From Veillonella denticariosi JCM 15641 (GTDB taxonomy: Bacteria; Bacillota; Negativicutes; Veillonellales; Veillonellaceae): a stretch of 64,000 nucleotides of DNA. Position numbers and translations under genes: made by a program. The DNA is taken from the NCBI RefSeq assembly GCF_002959855.1, contig NZ_PPDB01000007.1:736622-800621 (forward strand), read 5' to 3'. How positions within the stretch are numbered: position 1 is the first letter of the stretch; each line of letters starts with the position of its first letter. Positions 1 through 7,540 of this stretch are shown piece by piece. The notes below the pieces were generated by a model. The model saw nothing but the letters and a program-made list of their open reading frames with translations. It searched no databases and had not been told where the DNA came from.

Positions 1-169
1 TGTCCATGGAATCCTCCAGAAAGTTTACAAGGCGTGTATCCATACATGTGACAATGGCCATCTGACGACTCGGCATCTTACTGCACTTTGTATCAGTTTC
101 CACATAACCCGTATTTTGATCTTCCACGTATTCTCTATTATGGGCTAAAATATCATCCAGTAAACTCAT
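1..169 (-). CDS. beta-carbonic anhydrase, N-terminal part (runs off window)
   Basis: Minus-strand reading frame opening at 169 with an AGGAGG box four bases upstream; only the first 56 residues lie inside the window. The visible part contains MAIVTCMDTRL, the C-x-D-x-R segment that supplies the first zinc-ligand cysteine and the Asp/Arg dyad of beta-class carbonic anhydrases of the small YtiB-like type. The family interconverts CO2 and bicarbonate in the cytoplasm. The remaining ligands (His and second Cys) lie beyond base 1 and cannot be checked. It is 31 bases downstream of ilvN on the same strand and could be co-transcribed with ilvBN, which releases CO2; that link is only inference. Confidence 0.75.
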   Translation of the reverse strand, partial: MSLLDDILAHNREYVEDQNTGYVETDTKCSKMPSRQMAIVTCMDTRLVNFLEDSMD

Positions 170-200
170 GGTACCTCCTATATTAAAAGATTATAATCAA

Positions 201-713
201 TTAACGGTCCGGCGTAGACAATGCCTCAATAGCGACGCTGCCGCCGCGAACGACTTCAATACGATTGACAAACATATCCTTGAACAGTGCAATCATATCA
301 TTATTCTTTGAGACTGTCTTTACACACTGTACGAGAACGGATTTACGATTATAATCCACAACGAGCAGATCAAAGGTTTGGGCGATGCGGAAAATCTCCT
401 GCTTATCCGCCTCCTTACAGCTGTTTACCTTGATAAACAACAATTCCTTCTTCGTAATCGCCATATCCGTAAAGTCGATGACCTTGATAACCTCTACGCT
501 ACGATTTAACTGCTTAATGATCTGTTCGTATGTTAAATCATCACAGGTCAGATCAATAGTCATCCGCGACATCGTCGGATCTTCGGTTTCCCCTACGGTC
601 AATGTATCAAGATTATAATTCTTACCCGCGAAGAGGCCCGAGATTTTAGCTAACACGCCGATCTGGTTTTCCACATACGCCGAAATACAGCGCTTTTTCA
701 TATGTAATTCCAT
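201..713 (-). CDS. ilvN: acetolactate synthase small (regulatory) subunit IlvN
   Basis: 170-residue protein. The N-terminal ACT domain (about residues 5-80) begins KKRCISAYVENQIGVLAKIS and carries the LDTLTVGETED segment typical of IlvN/IlvH; the C-terminal half matches the second ACT-like regulatory domain. It binds branched-chain amino acids, usually valine, and controls the catalytic subunit of the first common step of isoleucine/valine/leucine synthesis. The start at 713 has AGGAGG five bases upstream; an internal Met four codons later is a possible alternative. It lies 8 bases behind ilvB and is almost certainly translated from the same message. Confidence 0.95.
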   Translation of the reverse strand: MELHMKKRCISAYVENQIGVLAKISGLFAGKNYNLDTLTVGETEDPTMSRMTIDLTCDDLTYEQIIKQLNRSVEVIKVIDFTDMAITKKELLFIKVNSCKEADKQEIFRIAQTFDLLVVDYNRKSVLVQCVKTVSKNNDMIALFKDMFVNRIEVVRGGSVAIEALSTPDR

Positions 714-721
714 AGCCCCTC

Positions 722-2449
722 CTATTTCTTGTCCTTCAATAACATATCGCTCAGGGATTTTCCCGCCGGCACCATAGGTAGCACATTGAGTTCCGTAGGA
801 ATGATAAATTCCAATAAGGTCGGACCTTCTTTGAAAGTATCCGCCAAATGGAACCCTTTTTCTATATCCTTCACCTTTGTAATGCGCATGGCCTTAGCGC
901 CATAAGCCTCAGCCAGTCTCACGAAATCCGGTACGTATTCAAACTCGTCATTATCAATCATACTACGTGTAACAATAGCGCTTTCATCCATCAACAAATT
1001 CGTACAGGCATACCGTTTATCATAGAATAGCTGCTGCCATTGACGTACATTGCCGAGATAGCCGTTATTAAGCACGATGAGTGTCATCGGCAATCGATAA
1101 TGCATAGCCGTAGCAAACTCTTGAATATTCATCTGTACACCGCCATCTCCGCATATGGCGAAAACACGACGATCCGGATTTCCCAGCTGAGCCCCTAAAG
1201 CGGCAGGAAAGCCATACCCCATCGTACCGAGACCGCCGGATGTCAATAATTGACGACCGCCTTTCAACTCTAAAAATTGAGTTGTCCATAATTGGTTCTG
1301 ACCCACATCGGTCGCTACAATAGGGCGATCATAGTGATTATTGATATAATCTATGACGATTTGAGGTGTTAAGCCCTCTTCATCGGCTTGCGTAACAGGT
1401 CGCTCCTCTTTCAGTTTCTGCAATTGTTTAGGCCATTCGCCGAGGTCATGAGGCTCGATATATTCCAATAATTTCTCAATCGCCAGTTTCGCATCGGCTA
1501 CAACGGGAATATCCACCTTAATATTTTTAGAAATCGATGCCGCATCAACATCAATATGAATAATCTTACAGTTTTGAGCAAATGTGCTCAATTTACCCGT
1601 AATGCGATCGTTAAAACGGGTGCCGATTGAAATCATCACGTCACAATCCGTAAGGGCTACATTAGGTGCATATCCGCCGTGAATCCCCACATTCCCTAGG
1701 TATAAAGGATGACGCGAATCTATAGCCCCTTTTCCCATTAATGTAGTGACCACGGGAATACCCGTTTTTTCAACAAGCGCCGTCATAAGTTCATTGGCGC
1801 CGCTGATGCTGACACCGCCGCCTAACAGAAATAAAGGACGCTTCGCCTTTGCGATAACGGAGCAGGCCTTCTTGATTTGTCCGACATGGACCGTCGTATT
1901 CGGTTTATAGCCTCGGATATTCACCTCTGTCGGGTATTCATCGGATCCCATTGCCTTCTGAATATTTTTAGATATATCCACCACAACCGGTCCAGGTCGA
2001 CCCGTACGGGCTATATAAAAGGCTTCTTTCAAAATGCGACCCAAATCCTTGCGATCACGAACAGTAACCGCATATTTACACACATTGCGCACGATACCGA
2101 CCGTATCGACCTCTTGAAAGGCATCATTCCCCATGAGACTCAAGTCTACCTGTCCCGTAATACAGACGAGAGGCACGCTGTCCGCATACGCCGTTGCAAT
2201 CCCCGTTACAAGATTGGTCGCGCCCGGTCCGGATGTCACCATACAGACACCTACCTTACCGGTGCTGCGCGCATAACCATCCGCCGCATGAGCCAAGGCC
2301 TGTTCATGACGCGGTAATACGACTTTCACCGTATCCTGTTTATATAACTCATCCATTATGTCGATAGTCGCCGCCCCGGGATAGTTGAATAAAATCTCCA
2401 CCTGCTCCTCTTGAAGCGCTTTCACCAAGTATGCCGCACCGGAAATCAT
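722..2449 (-). CDS. ilvB: acetolactate synthase large (catalytic) subunit IlvB
   Basis: 575 residues, the usual length for a thiamine-diphosphate-dependent acetohydroxyacid synthase. It joins two pyruvates, or pyruvate plus 2-ketobutyrate, in branched-chain amino acid synthesis. The N-terminal PYR domain carries the catalytic glutamate in PRHEQALAHAADG (E49). The central domain is around residues 190-320. The C-terminal PP domain carries the ThDP/Mg motif GDGG at 434-437 with the following NNGYLG. GAGGAGG lies five bases before the ATG. First gene of an ilvB-ilvN pair; I saw no clear T-box or attenuator upstream, so its regulation is not evident here. Confidence 0.97.
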   Translation of the reverse strand: MISGAAYLVKALQEEQVEILFNYPGAATIDIMDELYKQDTVKVVLPRHEQALAHAADGYARSTGKVGVCMVTSGPGATNLVTGIATAYADSVPLVCITGQVDLSLMGNDAFQEVDTVGIVRNVCKYAVTVRDRKDLGRILKEAFYIARTGRPGPVVVDISKNIQKAMGSDEYPTEVNIRGYKPNTTVHVGQIKKACSVIAKAKRPLFLLGGGVSISGANELMTALVEKTGIPVVTTLMGKGAIDSRHPLYLGNVGIHGGYAPNVALTDCDVMISIGTRFNDRITGKLSTFAQNCKIIHIDVDAASISKNIKVDIPVVADAKLAIEKLLEYIEPHDLGEWPKQLQKLKEERPVTQADEEGLTPQIVIDYINNHYDRPIVATDVGQNQLWTTQFLELKGGRQLLTSGGLGTMGYGFPAALGAQLGNPDRRVFAICGDGGVQMNIQEFATAMHYRLPMTLIVLNNGYLGNVRQWQQLFYDKRYACTNLLMDESAIVTRSMIDNDEFEYVPDFVRLAEAYGAKAMRITKVKDIEKGFHLADTFKEGPTLLEFIIPTELNVLPMVPAGKSLSDMLLKDKK

Positions 2450-2516
2450 AAGGGCCTCCTCATCTGCTTATAATATATGTACTCAATTACTATGCACATT
2501 CAATATATTTAAAAAA

Positions 2517-2545
2517 TTGAATATCGTATGTAGATATGATATACT
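2517..2545 (+). promoter_or_regulatory. sigma-A type promoter for the thiol-disulfide gene
   Basis: TTGAAT (2517-2522), a 17-base spacer and TATACT (2540-2545) on the plus strand, about 90 bases before the start codon at 2638. Found by matching the -35/-10 consensus by eye; no expression evidence. Confidence 0.6.
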
Positions 2546-2637
2546 CAATAATATACCATATCTTGTGGTGTGTGAGTATGTAATTAATCTCAATTTATAT
2601 AAGTATATTAATGCTATTTTTGAAAGGACGGTATACT

Positions 2638-2916
2638 ATGAAAGAAATTCTAGGCTTCCACTTGAACGGTTGCCCTTATTGCAAAAATGCATTCCGCGCT
2701 ATCGATGAACTCGTTGCGGAAAATCCTAAATACGCGGATATCCACATCAACTGGGTTGAAGATCAGGATGCTCATGAATTATTCAAAACACATCCTTATG
2801 AATACTATCCGAACTTGTGGTTCGATCTCGACAAACAATATGAGGCTCAACCGGGTGAAAGCTACGAACAGACAAAAGCATTGATTAAAGCGGTGCTTGA
2901 TAAAGCATTGGCATAA
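2638..2916 (+). CDS. small glutaredoxin/thioredoxin-like protein (CPYC)
   Basis: 92 residues. The N-terminus reads MKEILGFHLNGCPYC, a beta strand followed by the glutaredoxin-type redox motif CPYC at residues 12-15, so the protein probably carries out thiol-disulfide exchange or deglutathionylation-like chemistry in the cytoplasm. The ATG at 2638 is preferred over an in-frame ATG at 2611 because GAAAGGA is correctly spaced before it and the fold begins there. The C-terminal half contains many Tyr and acidic residues and no second cysteine pair. Monocistronic: own promoter and an immediate terminator. Convergent with folT. Confidence 0.75.
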   Translation: MKEILGFHLNGCPYCKNAFRAIDELVAENPKYADIHINWVEDQDAHELFKTHPYEYYPNLWFDLDKQYEAQPGESYEQTKALIKAVLDKALA

Positions 2917-2919
2917 AGA

Positions 2920-2960
2920 AAAGCTGTAACTTCAGATTAGTTGAAGTTACAGCTTTTTTT
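2920..2960. terminator. bidirectional intrinsic terminator
   Basis: Perfect stem AAGCTGTAACTTCA / TGAAGTTACAGCTT with a 7-base loop, A-rich on the left and seven T on the right, so it can stop the plus-strand redox gene and the minus-strand folT unit. Confidence 0.85.
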
Positions 2961-3447
2961 GTACAATAAATCTGCTTATCGCCTTATATACAATTAAAAT
3001 TAATGCAATCTCTAGAGGGAAGCATAGAATATTTTTTATGAGTCGACTCAAAAAGATGGCGGATACCGCTTTGTTATAAAATATCGTGAGCCACAATGTG
3101 TTCAGCATCAGATGTATACATACCGTAACAATCAGTTCCGGCAACAAAAGCCGTTTAAGCGTAACATCACGACCGTGCAGAAAATAACCATACACATATC
3201 CCACCAGGAACTCGGATACAATAAAACCCGGAAAAAATACGCCGTGTCCGAATAAGGACATTCCGATAAAACAGGCAATCGCCGCCATAATGCCGGCGGC
3301 CATAGGCCCGTATAGAATACCGAATATGGCGGTCGATAAAAAACCGAATGTAATATGTATAAATGTGGTATGAATGGCGAAAATATAAGATAGTAAGACC
3401 GTCAAAGCTATAAATATACCGGTCTTTACAATCATATCAGTCTTCAT
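2947..3447 (-). CDS. folT: folate ECF transporter S component (FolT-like)
   Basis: 166-residue membrane protein with five or six hydrophobic segments. The pattern HITFGFLSTAIFGILYGP, followed by a GHGVFFPGF loop and a MLNTLWLTIFYNKA helix, matches the FolT family of energy-coupling-factor transporters, which bind folate and dock onto a shared EcfA/A'/T module (not encoded in this window). The start overlaps the end of the upstream YgbA-like gene by 11 bases, so the two are translationally coupled. Related S components for other vitamins cannot be fully excluded without a search. Confidence 0.75.
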   Translation of the reverse strand: MKTDMIVKTGIFIALTVLLSYIFAIHTTFIHITFGFLSTAIFGILYGPMAAGIMAAIACFIGMSLFGHGVFFPGFIVSEFLVGYVYGYFLHGRDVTLKRLLLPELIVTVCIHLMLNTLWLTIFYNKAVSAIFLSRLIKNILCFPLEIALILIVYKAISRFIVQKKL

Positions 3448-3784
3448 GAGATGTGATACTCCTTTTTCTGTCCTTCCACTCCAAATACATATGGCGAATC
3501 ACCATAATCGGTGAGACGAATAACATACGCGGTCCGCCATATCGCATGATTTCACGGATTTTTTCGCGATACGTCGGTTCATAACAATGTGTTTTGCAAA
3601 CACTACAAAAGGTTTTACTGTTCATATGAGGGCATACGTCTATTCGATGCTCCGCGTACTGCCATACCTTTTGGCATTCTTCACACAAATCACCCTTCTG
3701 TGTATGATGTTTATTATGACAATAGATGGCGATGATTTGATGCATCGTCCTCAGCTCTAACCGACGCTTTTCATCAACAGTCAT
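3437..3784 (-). CDS. YgbA-like nitrous oxide-stimulated promoter family protein
   Basis: 115 residues with the cysteine/histidine signature of the YgbA_NO family: MHQIIAIYC near the start, then LCEEC, CPHM, FCSVCKTHCYEP and YGGPRMLF. At least seven conserved cysteines suggest metal or Fe-S binding. In enterobacteria the homologue YgbA is induced by nitrosative stress; its biochemical role is poorly known. Here it is followed by folT with an 11-base overlap and lies 8 bases behind a methyltransferase gene. A redox or nitrosative-stress function is inferred from the family only. Confidence 0.75.
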   Translation of the reverse strand: MTVDEKRRLELRTMHQIIAIYCHNKHHTQKGDLCEECQKVWQYAEHRIDVCPHMNSKTFCSVCKTHCYEPTYREKIREIMRYGGPRMLFVSPIMVIRHMYLEWKDRKRSITSHED

Positions 3785-3792
3785 ACGACCTC

Positions 3793-4611
3793 CTACTTAA
3801 CAGACCAGGAAACCCACGCCACCTTATCTACCGTTTTATTCTGAATCTTGTTATCCATAGCCAGCGGTTCTATGAGATTTCGTATTTCTGCCTTCATATC
3901 ATCTATACTGCCCCAACCATTATTATGTAACCTCATCGTAAAATATTCAACCGCTTTATCGAGATCCATAACCTCAGTTTCAGGCACGGTTTTATAGGTT
4001 ACTTTCACATTATGTCCCATGTTATGAATCGCATCAAGACATTCCTTCATCTTTCCATCCCATGGAAATGCATCGCTGCCGAAAAAATGTTCCCATAACA
4101 TATCCACCATTTCATCACTGCGTTCGCTGAAAGCAACCCACAAGCATTTATCCCTGCTCGCATCATGCATGGCGCGGATATTTTCAACATCAAACATAAT
4201 GGGGCAGAAAATGCTGTACACTAAGGCAAAGGCCTTATCCCATTCTAATTTACGTCTCGTTTCATCGGACCACGGAGCGATATATAGGCTCAAGTCCAGC
4301 CCTTCTTCATCAGCTAGCTGCTTTGCACCGTTAATCATACCGTCCGATAAATCAATCCCCGTCGCTCTATATCCTTCACGCGCCAGTCCTAATGCATAAT
4401 CACAGACGCCACAGCCTATATCAAGTGTTCGTCCGCCTGGCGCCGGCAATAGCCGCTCCGCCTTCAAAAAATCAAGAAATGCCTTTACCTGCGCCCTGCG
4501 GTCCTCACGATTATGCATCTCCACAAAATAGTTGGACCGATTATTCCATGCATCCTGCTCGTCTTTCCACGCTTCGAATGGTACAGACACAGCCTGTATT
4601 TCATTTGCCAT
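3793..4611 (-). CDS. SAM-dependent class I methyltransferase
   Basis: 272 residues from the ATG at 4611, chosen because TAAAGGAG sits five bases upstream; an in-frame start at 4659 lacks a good site. Motif I of a Rossmann-fold methyltransferase is clear: RTLDIGCGVCDYALGLA, then GIDLSDGMI as motif II. The substrate is not evident. The N-terminal FEAWKDEQDAWNNRSNYF and the C-terminal segment around YFTMRLHNNGWG resemble small-molecule methyltransferases of anaerobes rather than rRNA or tRNA enzymes. First gene of a three-gene minus-strand unit with the YgbA-like gene and folT. Confidence 0.8.
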   Translation of the reverse strand: MANEIQAVSVPFEAWKDEQDAWNNRSNYFVEMHNREDRRAQVKAFLDFLKAERLLPAPGGRTLDIGCGVCDYALGLAREGYRATGIDLSDGMINGAKQLADEEGLDLSLYIAPWSDETRRKLEWDKAFALVYSIFCPIMFDVENIRAMHDASRDKCLWVAFSERSDEMVDMLWEHFFGSDAFPWDGKMKECLDAIHNMGHNVKVTYKTVPETEVMDLDKAVEYFTMRLHNNGWGSIDDMKAEIRNLIEPLAMDNKIQNKTVDKVAWVSWSVK

Positions 4612-4813
4612 AATGACTCCTTTATATCCGTATGGGATACTGACGATACGAATCGTCATCCCCCTTTACTACAACACAAAATAATTCTATATACCTCGGT
4701 GTTCCGTCCGAATGTGTTCAGAATTTCATATAAATTATCCATTCTAATTGTACATCATTCTCAATAGTTTTTGTGTTACTATAGTCACATCGGCTATGCA
4801 AATTTGATACAAA

Positions 4814-4893
4814 TAAAAAAGCCCTCAGTCTGAACTGCATCTCTCAAAATTATATCTAAATTTTAAGATGCAGTTCGATCTGAAAGCCCTTTG
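4814..4893 (-). terminator. long imperfect hairpin terminator behind tRNA-Arg
   Basis: AACTGCATCT / AGATGCAGTT forms a perfect 10-bp inner stem; it is extended imperfectly to AGGGCT ends, and on the minus strand TTTTTT follows. It lies just downstream of the tRNA-Arg. Confidence 0.7.
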
Positions 4894-4901
4894 TTTCATC
4901 A

Positions 4902-4977
4902 TGGTGCGCCTAGCAGGATTCGAACCTGCGCACCCGGTTCCGGAGACCGGTGCTCTATCCCCTGAGCTATAGGCGCA
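4902..4977 (-). tRNA. tRNA-Arg (anticodon CCG)
   Basis: 76-base cloverleaf on the minus strand, with TGCGCCT/AGGCGCA acceptor stem and encoded CCA. Anticodon stem CCGGT/ACCGG encloses loop CTCCGGA, giving anticodon CCG (reads CGG). The T arm contains GGTTCGAATCC. Confidence 0.95.
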
Positions 4978-5052
4978 TGAGTACCTAAAAATTATACCAT
5001 ATTACGCTATGGTTCGATAGTACAAAGTATATACGGACACTAGAGTTATACA

Positions 5053-5100
5053 GAAAGGCCCCTATAGTTAAGCATCTTGTTAGTTAACTGTAGGGGCTAT
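5053..5100 (-). terminator. intrinsic terminator behind the LMW phosphatase gene
   Basis: Minus strand: GCCCCTACAGTTAACTAA pairs with TTAACTATAGGGGC (one mismatch), then TTTCT. It begins a few bases after the stop codon at 5106. Confidence 0.75.
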
Positions 5101-5105
5101 CGCCA

Positions 5106-5564
5106 TTATATATTTGCTTTAATCACTTCTAGTAATGCATCACAGCTGCGACTTACATCGTCATAGGTTTCGTCAAAGTTCCCCGTATACCAAGGATCCT
5201 TTACATCACGGCTTTCACCAACAAAAGACATTGCCTTATACACCTTATGATCAACATCATCACCAATGATACGGCGTAAGTTCCGCGCATTGTTTTCATC
5301 CATAATGACGAGATAATCAAAATTATGATAATCATCCATTGTTACTTGGCGAGCCTTGCGACGAGTATAAGGAATCCCCATTTCATCTAGTTTTTGCTTA
5401 GTCCCATAATGGGTATCATTCCCTATCTCTTCACGAGATGTACCGGCTGACTCAATGTAAATAGAATCATCCAAACCGACCTGATTAACAATATATTTCA
5501 TATAAAACTCAGCCATCGTTGAGCGGCAGATATTGCCGTGGCAGATAAATAAAGCCTTGACCAT
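5106..5564 (-). CDS. low molecular weight protein-tyrosine phosphatase
   Basis: 152 residues. The N-terminal P-loop CHGNICRS (C8 nucleophile, R14) is the C-x5-R-S signature of LMW phosphatases, and the general acid lies in DPWYTG (D123). Complete catalytic set and normal family length. Such enzymes dephosphorylate tyrosine or arginine in bacterial proteins (YwlE, Wzb types); the phosphate acceptor cannot be told from sequence. No tyrosine kinase is adjacent. It lies 36 bases behind the iron-sulfur flavoprotein gene and probably shares its transcript, since only the downstream side has a terminator. Confidence 0.93.
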   Translation of the reverse strand: MVKALFICHGNICRSTMAEFYMKYIVNQVGLDDSIYIESAGTSREEIGNDTHYGTKQKLDEMGIPYTRRKARQVTMDDYHNFDYLVIMDENNARNLRRIIGDDVDHKVYKAMSFVGESRDVKDPWYTGNFDETYDDVSRSCDALLEVIKANI

Positions 5565-5600
5565 TATAGCTCCTTCAACACCTAATCTAACAAGGGATTA

Positions 5601-6236
5601 TTAGCGTACGAAGTTTGTAGATACATTTTTCTCTGTATTGGGATATGGAATACCTTGTTCTTTAGCTACAGCAAAGCTACGCATCATCCAAATCATATTT
5701 CTTGCTAAGTTACGCATGGTTTGCATACCTTCTTCATCTTGCTTAGCATCTTTTGCTACTAAACCATGGCTAATATTCCAATAGGTAGACCCTGCAATCG
5801 GCATTTGAGAAATACCAAAGTATTTATTGAGTACATCAAAAGAAGCCGTTGTACCACCACGACGAGCTATGGCTATCGATGCACCGGGTTTAAAGGCGAA
5901 CGGATTTTGTTTTGCGCCTTCCACACTGAAGAACACGCGATCTAAGAAGGATAAAATACGTCCACTAGGATGAGCATAGTATACAGGGGTTGCAAAAATA
6001 AAGCCATCAGCCTCCTTTGCTTTTTCTACAAAACCATTTATATCATCATCCTTGAATACACATTCACCATGTTCAAAACAATACCCACATTGAATACAAT
6101 CTCTAATTGGCTTGTTACCCAGTTGGATTACCTCTGTTTCTACATTGGCTTCATCGAAAACCTTTTGTACCTCTTGTATAGCTTGCATTGTTGTACCGTT
6201 TACATGGCTACTACCATTTACGATTAGAACTTTCAT
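5601..6236 (-). CDS. iron-sulfur flavoprotein / NADPH-dependent FMN reductase family
   Basis: 211 residues. The start MKVLIVNGSSHVNGTT is the FMN-phosphate loop of flavodoxin-like reductases. The cysteine cluster CIQCGYCFEHGEC (C47, C50, C53, C59) matches the compact 4Fe-4S motif of archaeal and anaerobic iron-sulfur flavoproteins, and ATPVYYAHPSG is the usual FMN isoalloxazine-contacting segment. Likely a soluble electron-transfer or oxygen/radical-detoxifying flavoprotein. A TTGACA promoter and a short palindrome precede it (separate entries), so it may be redox-regulated. The exact partner is unknown. Confidence 0.85.
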   Translation of the reverse strand: MKVLIVNGSSHVNGTTMQAIQEVQKVFDEANVETEVIQLGNKPIRDCIQCGYCFEHGECVFKDDDINGFVEKAKEADGFIFATPVYYAHPSGRILSFLDRVFFSVEGAKQNPFAFKPGASIAIARRGGTTASFDVLNKYFGISQMPIAGSTYWNISHGLVAKDAKQDEEGMQTMRNLARNMIWMMRSFAVAKEQGIPYPNTEKNVSTNFVR

Positions 6237-6249
6237 ATTATATCCTCCT

Positions 6250-6315
6250 ACTTCTTACTTAAGAAGTTATATAATTTGAGCTTTTATATATTATCATAAA
6301 AATAAAGATTGTCAA
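6250..6315 (-). promoter_or_regulatory. promoter and leader palindrome of the flavoprotein gene
   Basis: Minus strand: -35 TTGACA (6315-6310), 16 bases, -10 TAATAT (6293-6288). In the leader, just before the ribosome binding site, is the dyad ACTTCTTA-AG-TAAGAAGT (6250-6267), which could be an operator or an RNA hairpin. The rest of the 6237-6530 gap holds only the terminator at 6461. Confidence 0.5.
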
Positions 6316-6460
6316 ATATAATGCATAATATAGGAATTGAAAAAATATTATATAATCCATAAAAATATCTTTCTAAAGATTAGTCCATATAAATGCTCTC
6401 TTTCTTACCTCGCTAATACGAAGCTCTCACAGAACGCATTCATATATACTCTAAAAATAT

Positions 6461-6498
6461 AACAAGACCCCCTAAGTCCAACTTAGGAGGTCTTGTTT
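6461..6498 (-). terminator. intrinsic terminator behind the DUF4198 gene
   Basis: Stem AACAAGACCTCCTAAG / TTAGGGGGTCTTGTT on the minus strand with a short loop, 30 bases after the stop codon. Confidence 0.8.
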
Positions 6499-6530
6499 AT
6501 TTCACACATTAGTAAATAGTATACACTATA

Positions 6531-7250
6531 TTATTCAGGATCAATTATGAAAGATAATGCACTGAAGTATTTATTTTGTTCGCCCTTAGTTTGAGTCGGG
6601 AAGCCTACTTCCACGCCTACCACATTGAGGCCGTTAGCGCTTACAGTAACGGTAGCCTTACCATTTGCATCGGTTTTGCTTTCATTTGTAAGATCATTAA
6701 TTACATCTTTAATGAGCGGTGCATCAGCATATGGTTTGCCCTCTTTAAGCACTTGAATTTCGTAGGTATCACCTTTTCTTAGCGTCAATGGATTCACGGA
6801 TGGCACGATTTGAATGAAAGCATCTTTATTATTCAAAGGTTTAGCGCTTGCATTCCAGTAGTGCACATCATATTTGATAGCGTGTGTACTCTTAGTTGCA
6901 CCAGGCACCTGTGTAATAGGTTTATGTACAGTCTTTCCGTCTTTATCCTTTGTCCAATAACCGTAATCAAAGTTCGTTACAGTTACACCAAGGTTGGACG
7001 GTTGTTCAATGGCTACATTTTTCTCATGTTTAATCACTTTCACAGGCATAACATTACCGTTTACATCATAACCGGTAATTCCTTTTACCATATCTGAAGT
7101 GTATGCATTATCTACAGGTCCTTCACCGAGGACAAGTACTTTTTCATCAGTTCGATTAGCAAAGAAAACGCCATGTGCATCGACAGTGGTTAATACGGAG
7201 CTCGCTGCAAGACCAACAGCAAACAGGGATGCAAGAATTTTTTTGTTCAT
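6531..7250 (-). CDS. exported DUF4198-family protein (metal-uptake-associated)
   Basis: 239 residues. A clear Sec signal peptide (MNKKILASLFAVGLAASSVL, cleavage after VDA at about residue 25) would leave a mature protein starting with histidine: HGVFF. The remainder is beta-rich, with a C-terminal segment (ESKTDANGKATVTV, then GLNVVGVEVG) typical of the Ig-like domain of DUF4198/NikM-type proteins, which are often associated with nickel or cobalt uptake. Additional histidines (KHEKN, VHKP, STHAIKYDVHYW) could add metal ligands. A periplasmic metal-binding role is an inference. Monocistronic, with its own promoter, a large palindrome upstream and a terminator behind. Confidence 0.7.
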   Translation of the reverse strand: MNKKILASLFAVGLAASSVLTTVDAHGVFFANRTDEKVLVLGEGPVDNAYTSDMVKGITGYDVNGNVMPVKVIKHEKNVAIEQPSNLGVTVTNFDYGYWTKDKDGKTVHKPITQVPGATKSTHAIKYDVHYWNASAKPLNNKDAFIQIVPSVNPLTLRKGDTYEIQVLKEGKPYADAPLIKDVINDLTNESKTDANGKATVTVSANGLNVVGVEVGFPTQTKGEQNKYFSALSFIIDPE

Positions 7251-7299
7251 TGGTGAACCCTCCTACAAACTAAAAATAATTTTCAATAAATATATTATC

Positions 7300-7342
7300 A
7301 TTATACAGATTTATTTATTAAAATTTCATGAAATTTTAATAA
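7300..7342 (-). promoter_or_regulatory. 28-bp perfect palindrome at the DUF4198 promoter
   Basis: The half-site TTATTAAAATTTCA and its exact reverse complement abut with no spacer at 7315-7342. On the minus strand a TATAAT -10 box lies at 7305-7300, so the palindrome covers the -35 region and is well placed as an operator. The binding protein is not known. Confidence 0.65.
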
Positions 7343-7459
7343 CTTTCATAGACATATGACTATTAGCTATAATCATGCAGAATTATATATGAAAGTAATA
7401 CTCAATTAGATAATTTGCATTGCTCTTTCTTCTGAAACTCAGCATATCTAAGCCGGACA

Positions 7460-7501
7460 TAAAACAGCGGATAGTCGATACATACCGACTATCCGCTGTA
7501 T
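7460..7501 (-). terminator. intrinsic terminator behind typA
   Basis: Perfect 14-bp stem ACAGCGGATAGTCG / CGACTATCCGCTGT with an 8-base loop; on the minus strand TTTTA follows. About 40 bases beyond the typA stop codon. Confidence 0.85.
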
Positions 7502-7540
7502 AGATTCAGGAAAACTCATATTTCCATGAATTTCAATCAA

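Noticed and set aside
2450..2637. T-box or leader-peptide attenuator for ilvBN
   Set aside because: No T-box core sequence, no run of branched-chain codons and no terminator hairpin found on the minus strand before ilvB.
4814..4893. Miniature inverted-repeat transposable element with AAAGCCCT ends
   Set aside because: No target duplication seen, and the position and T run behind tRNA-Arg fit a terminator better.
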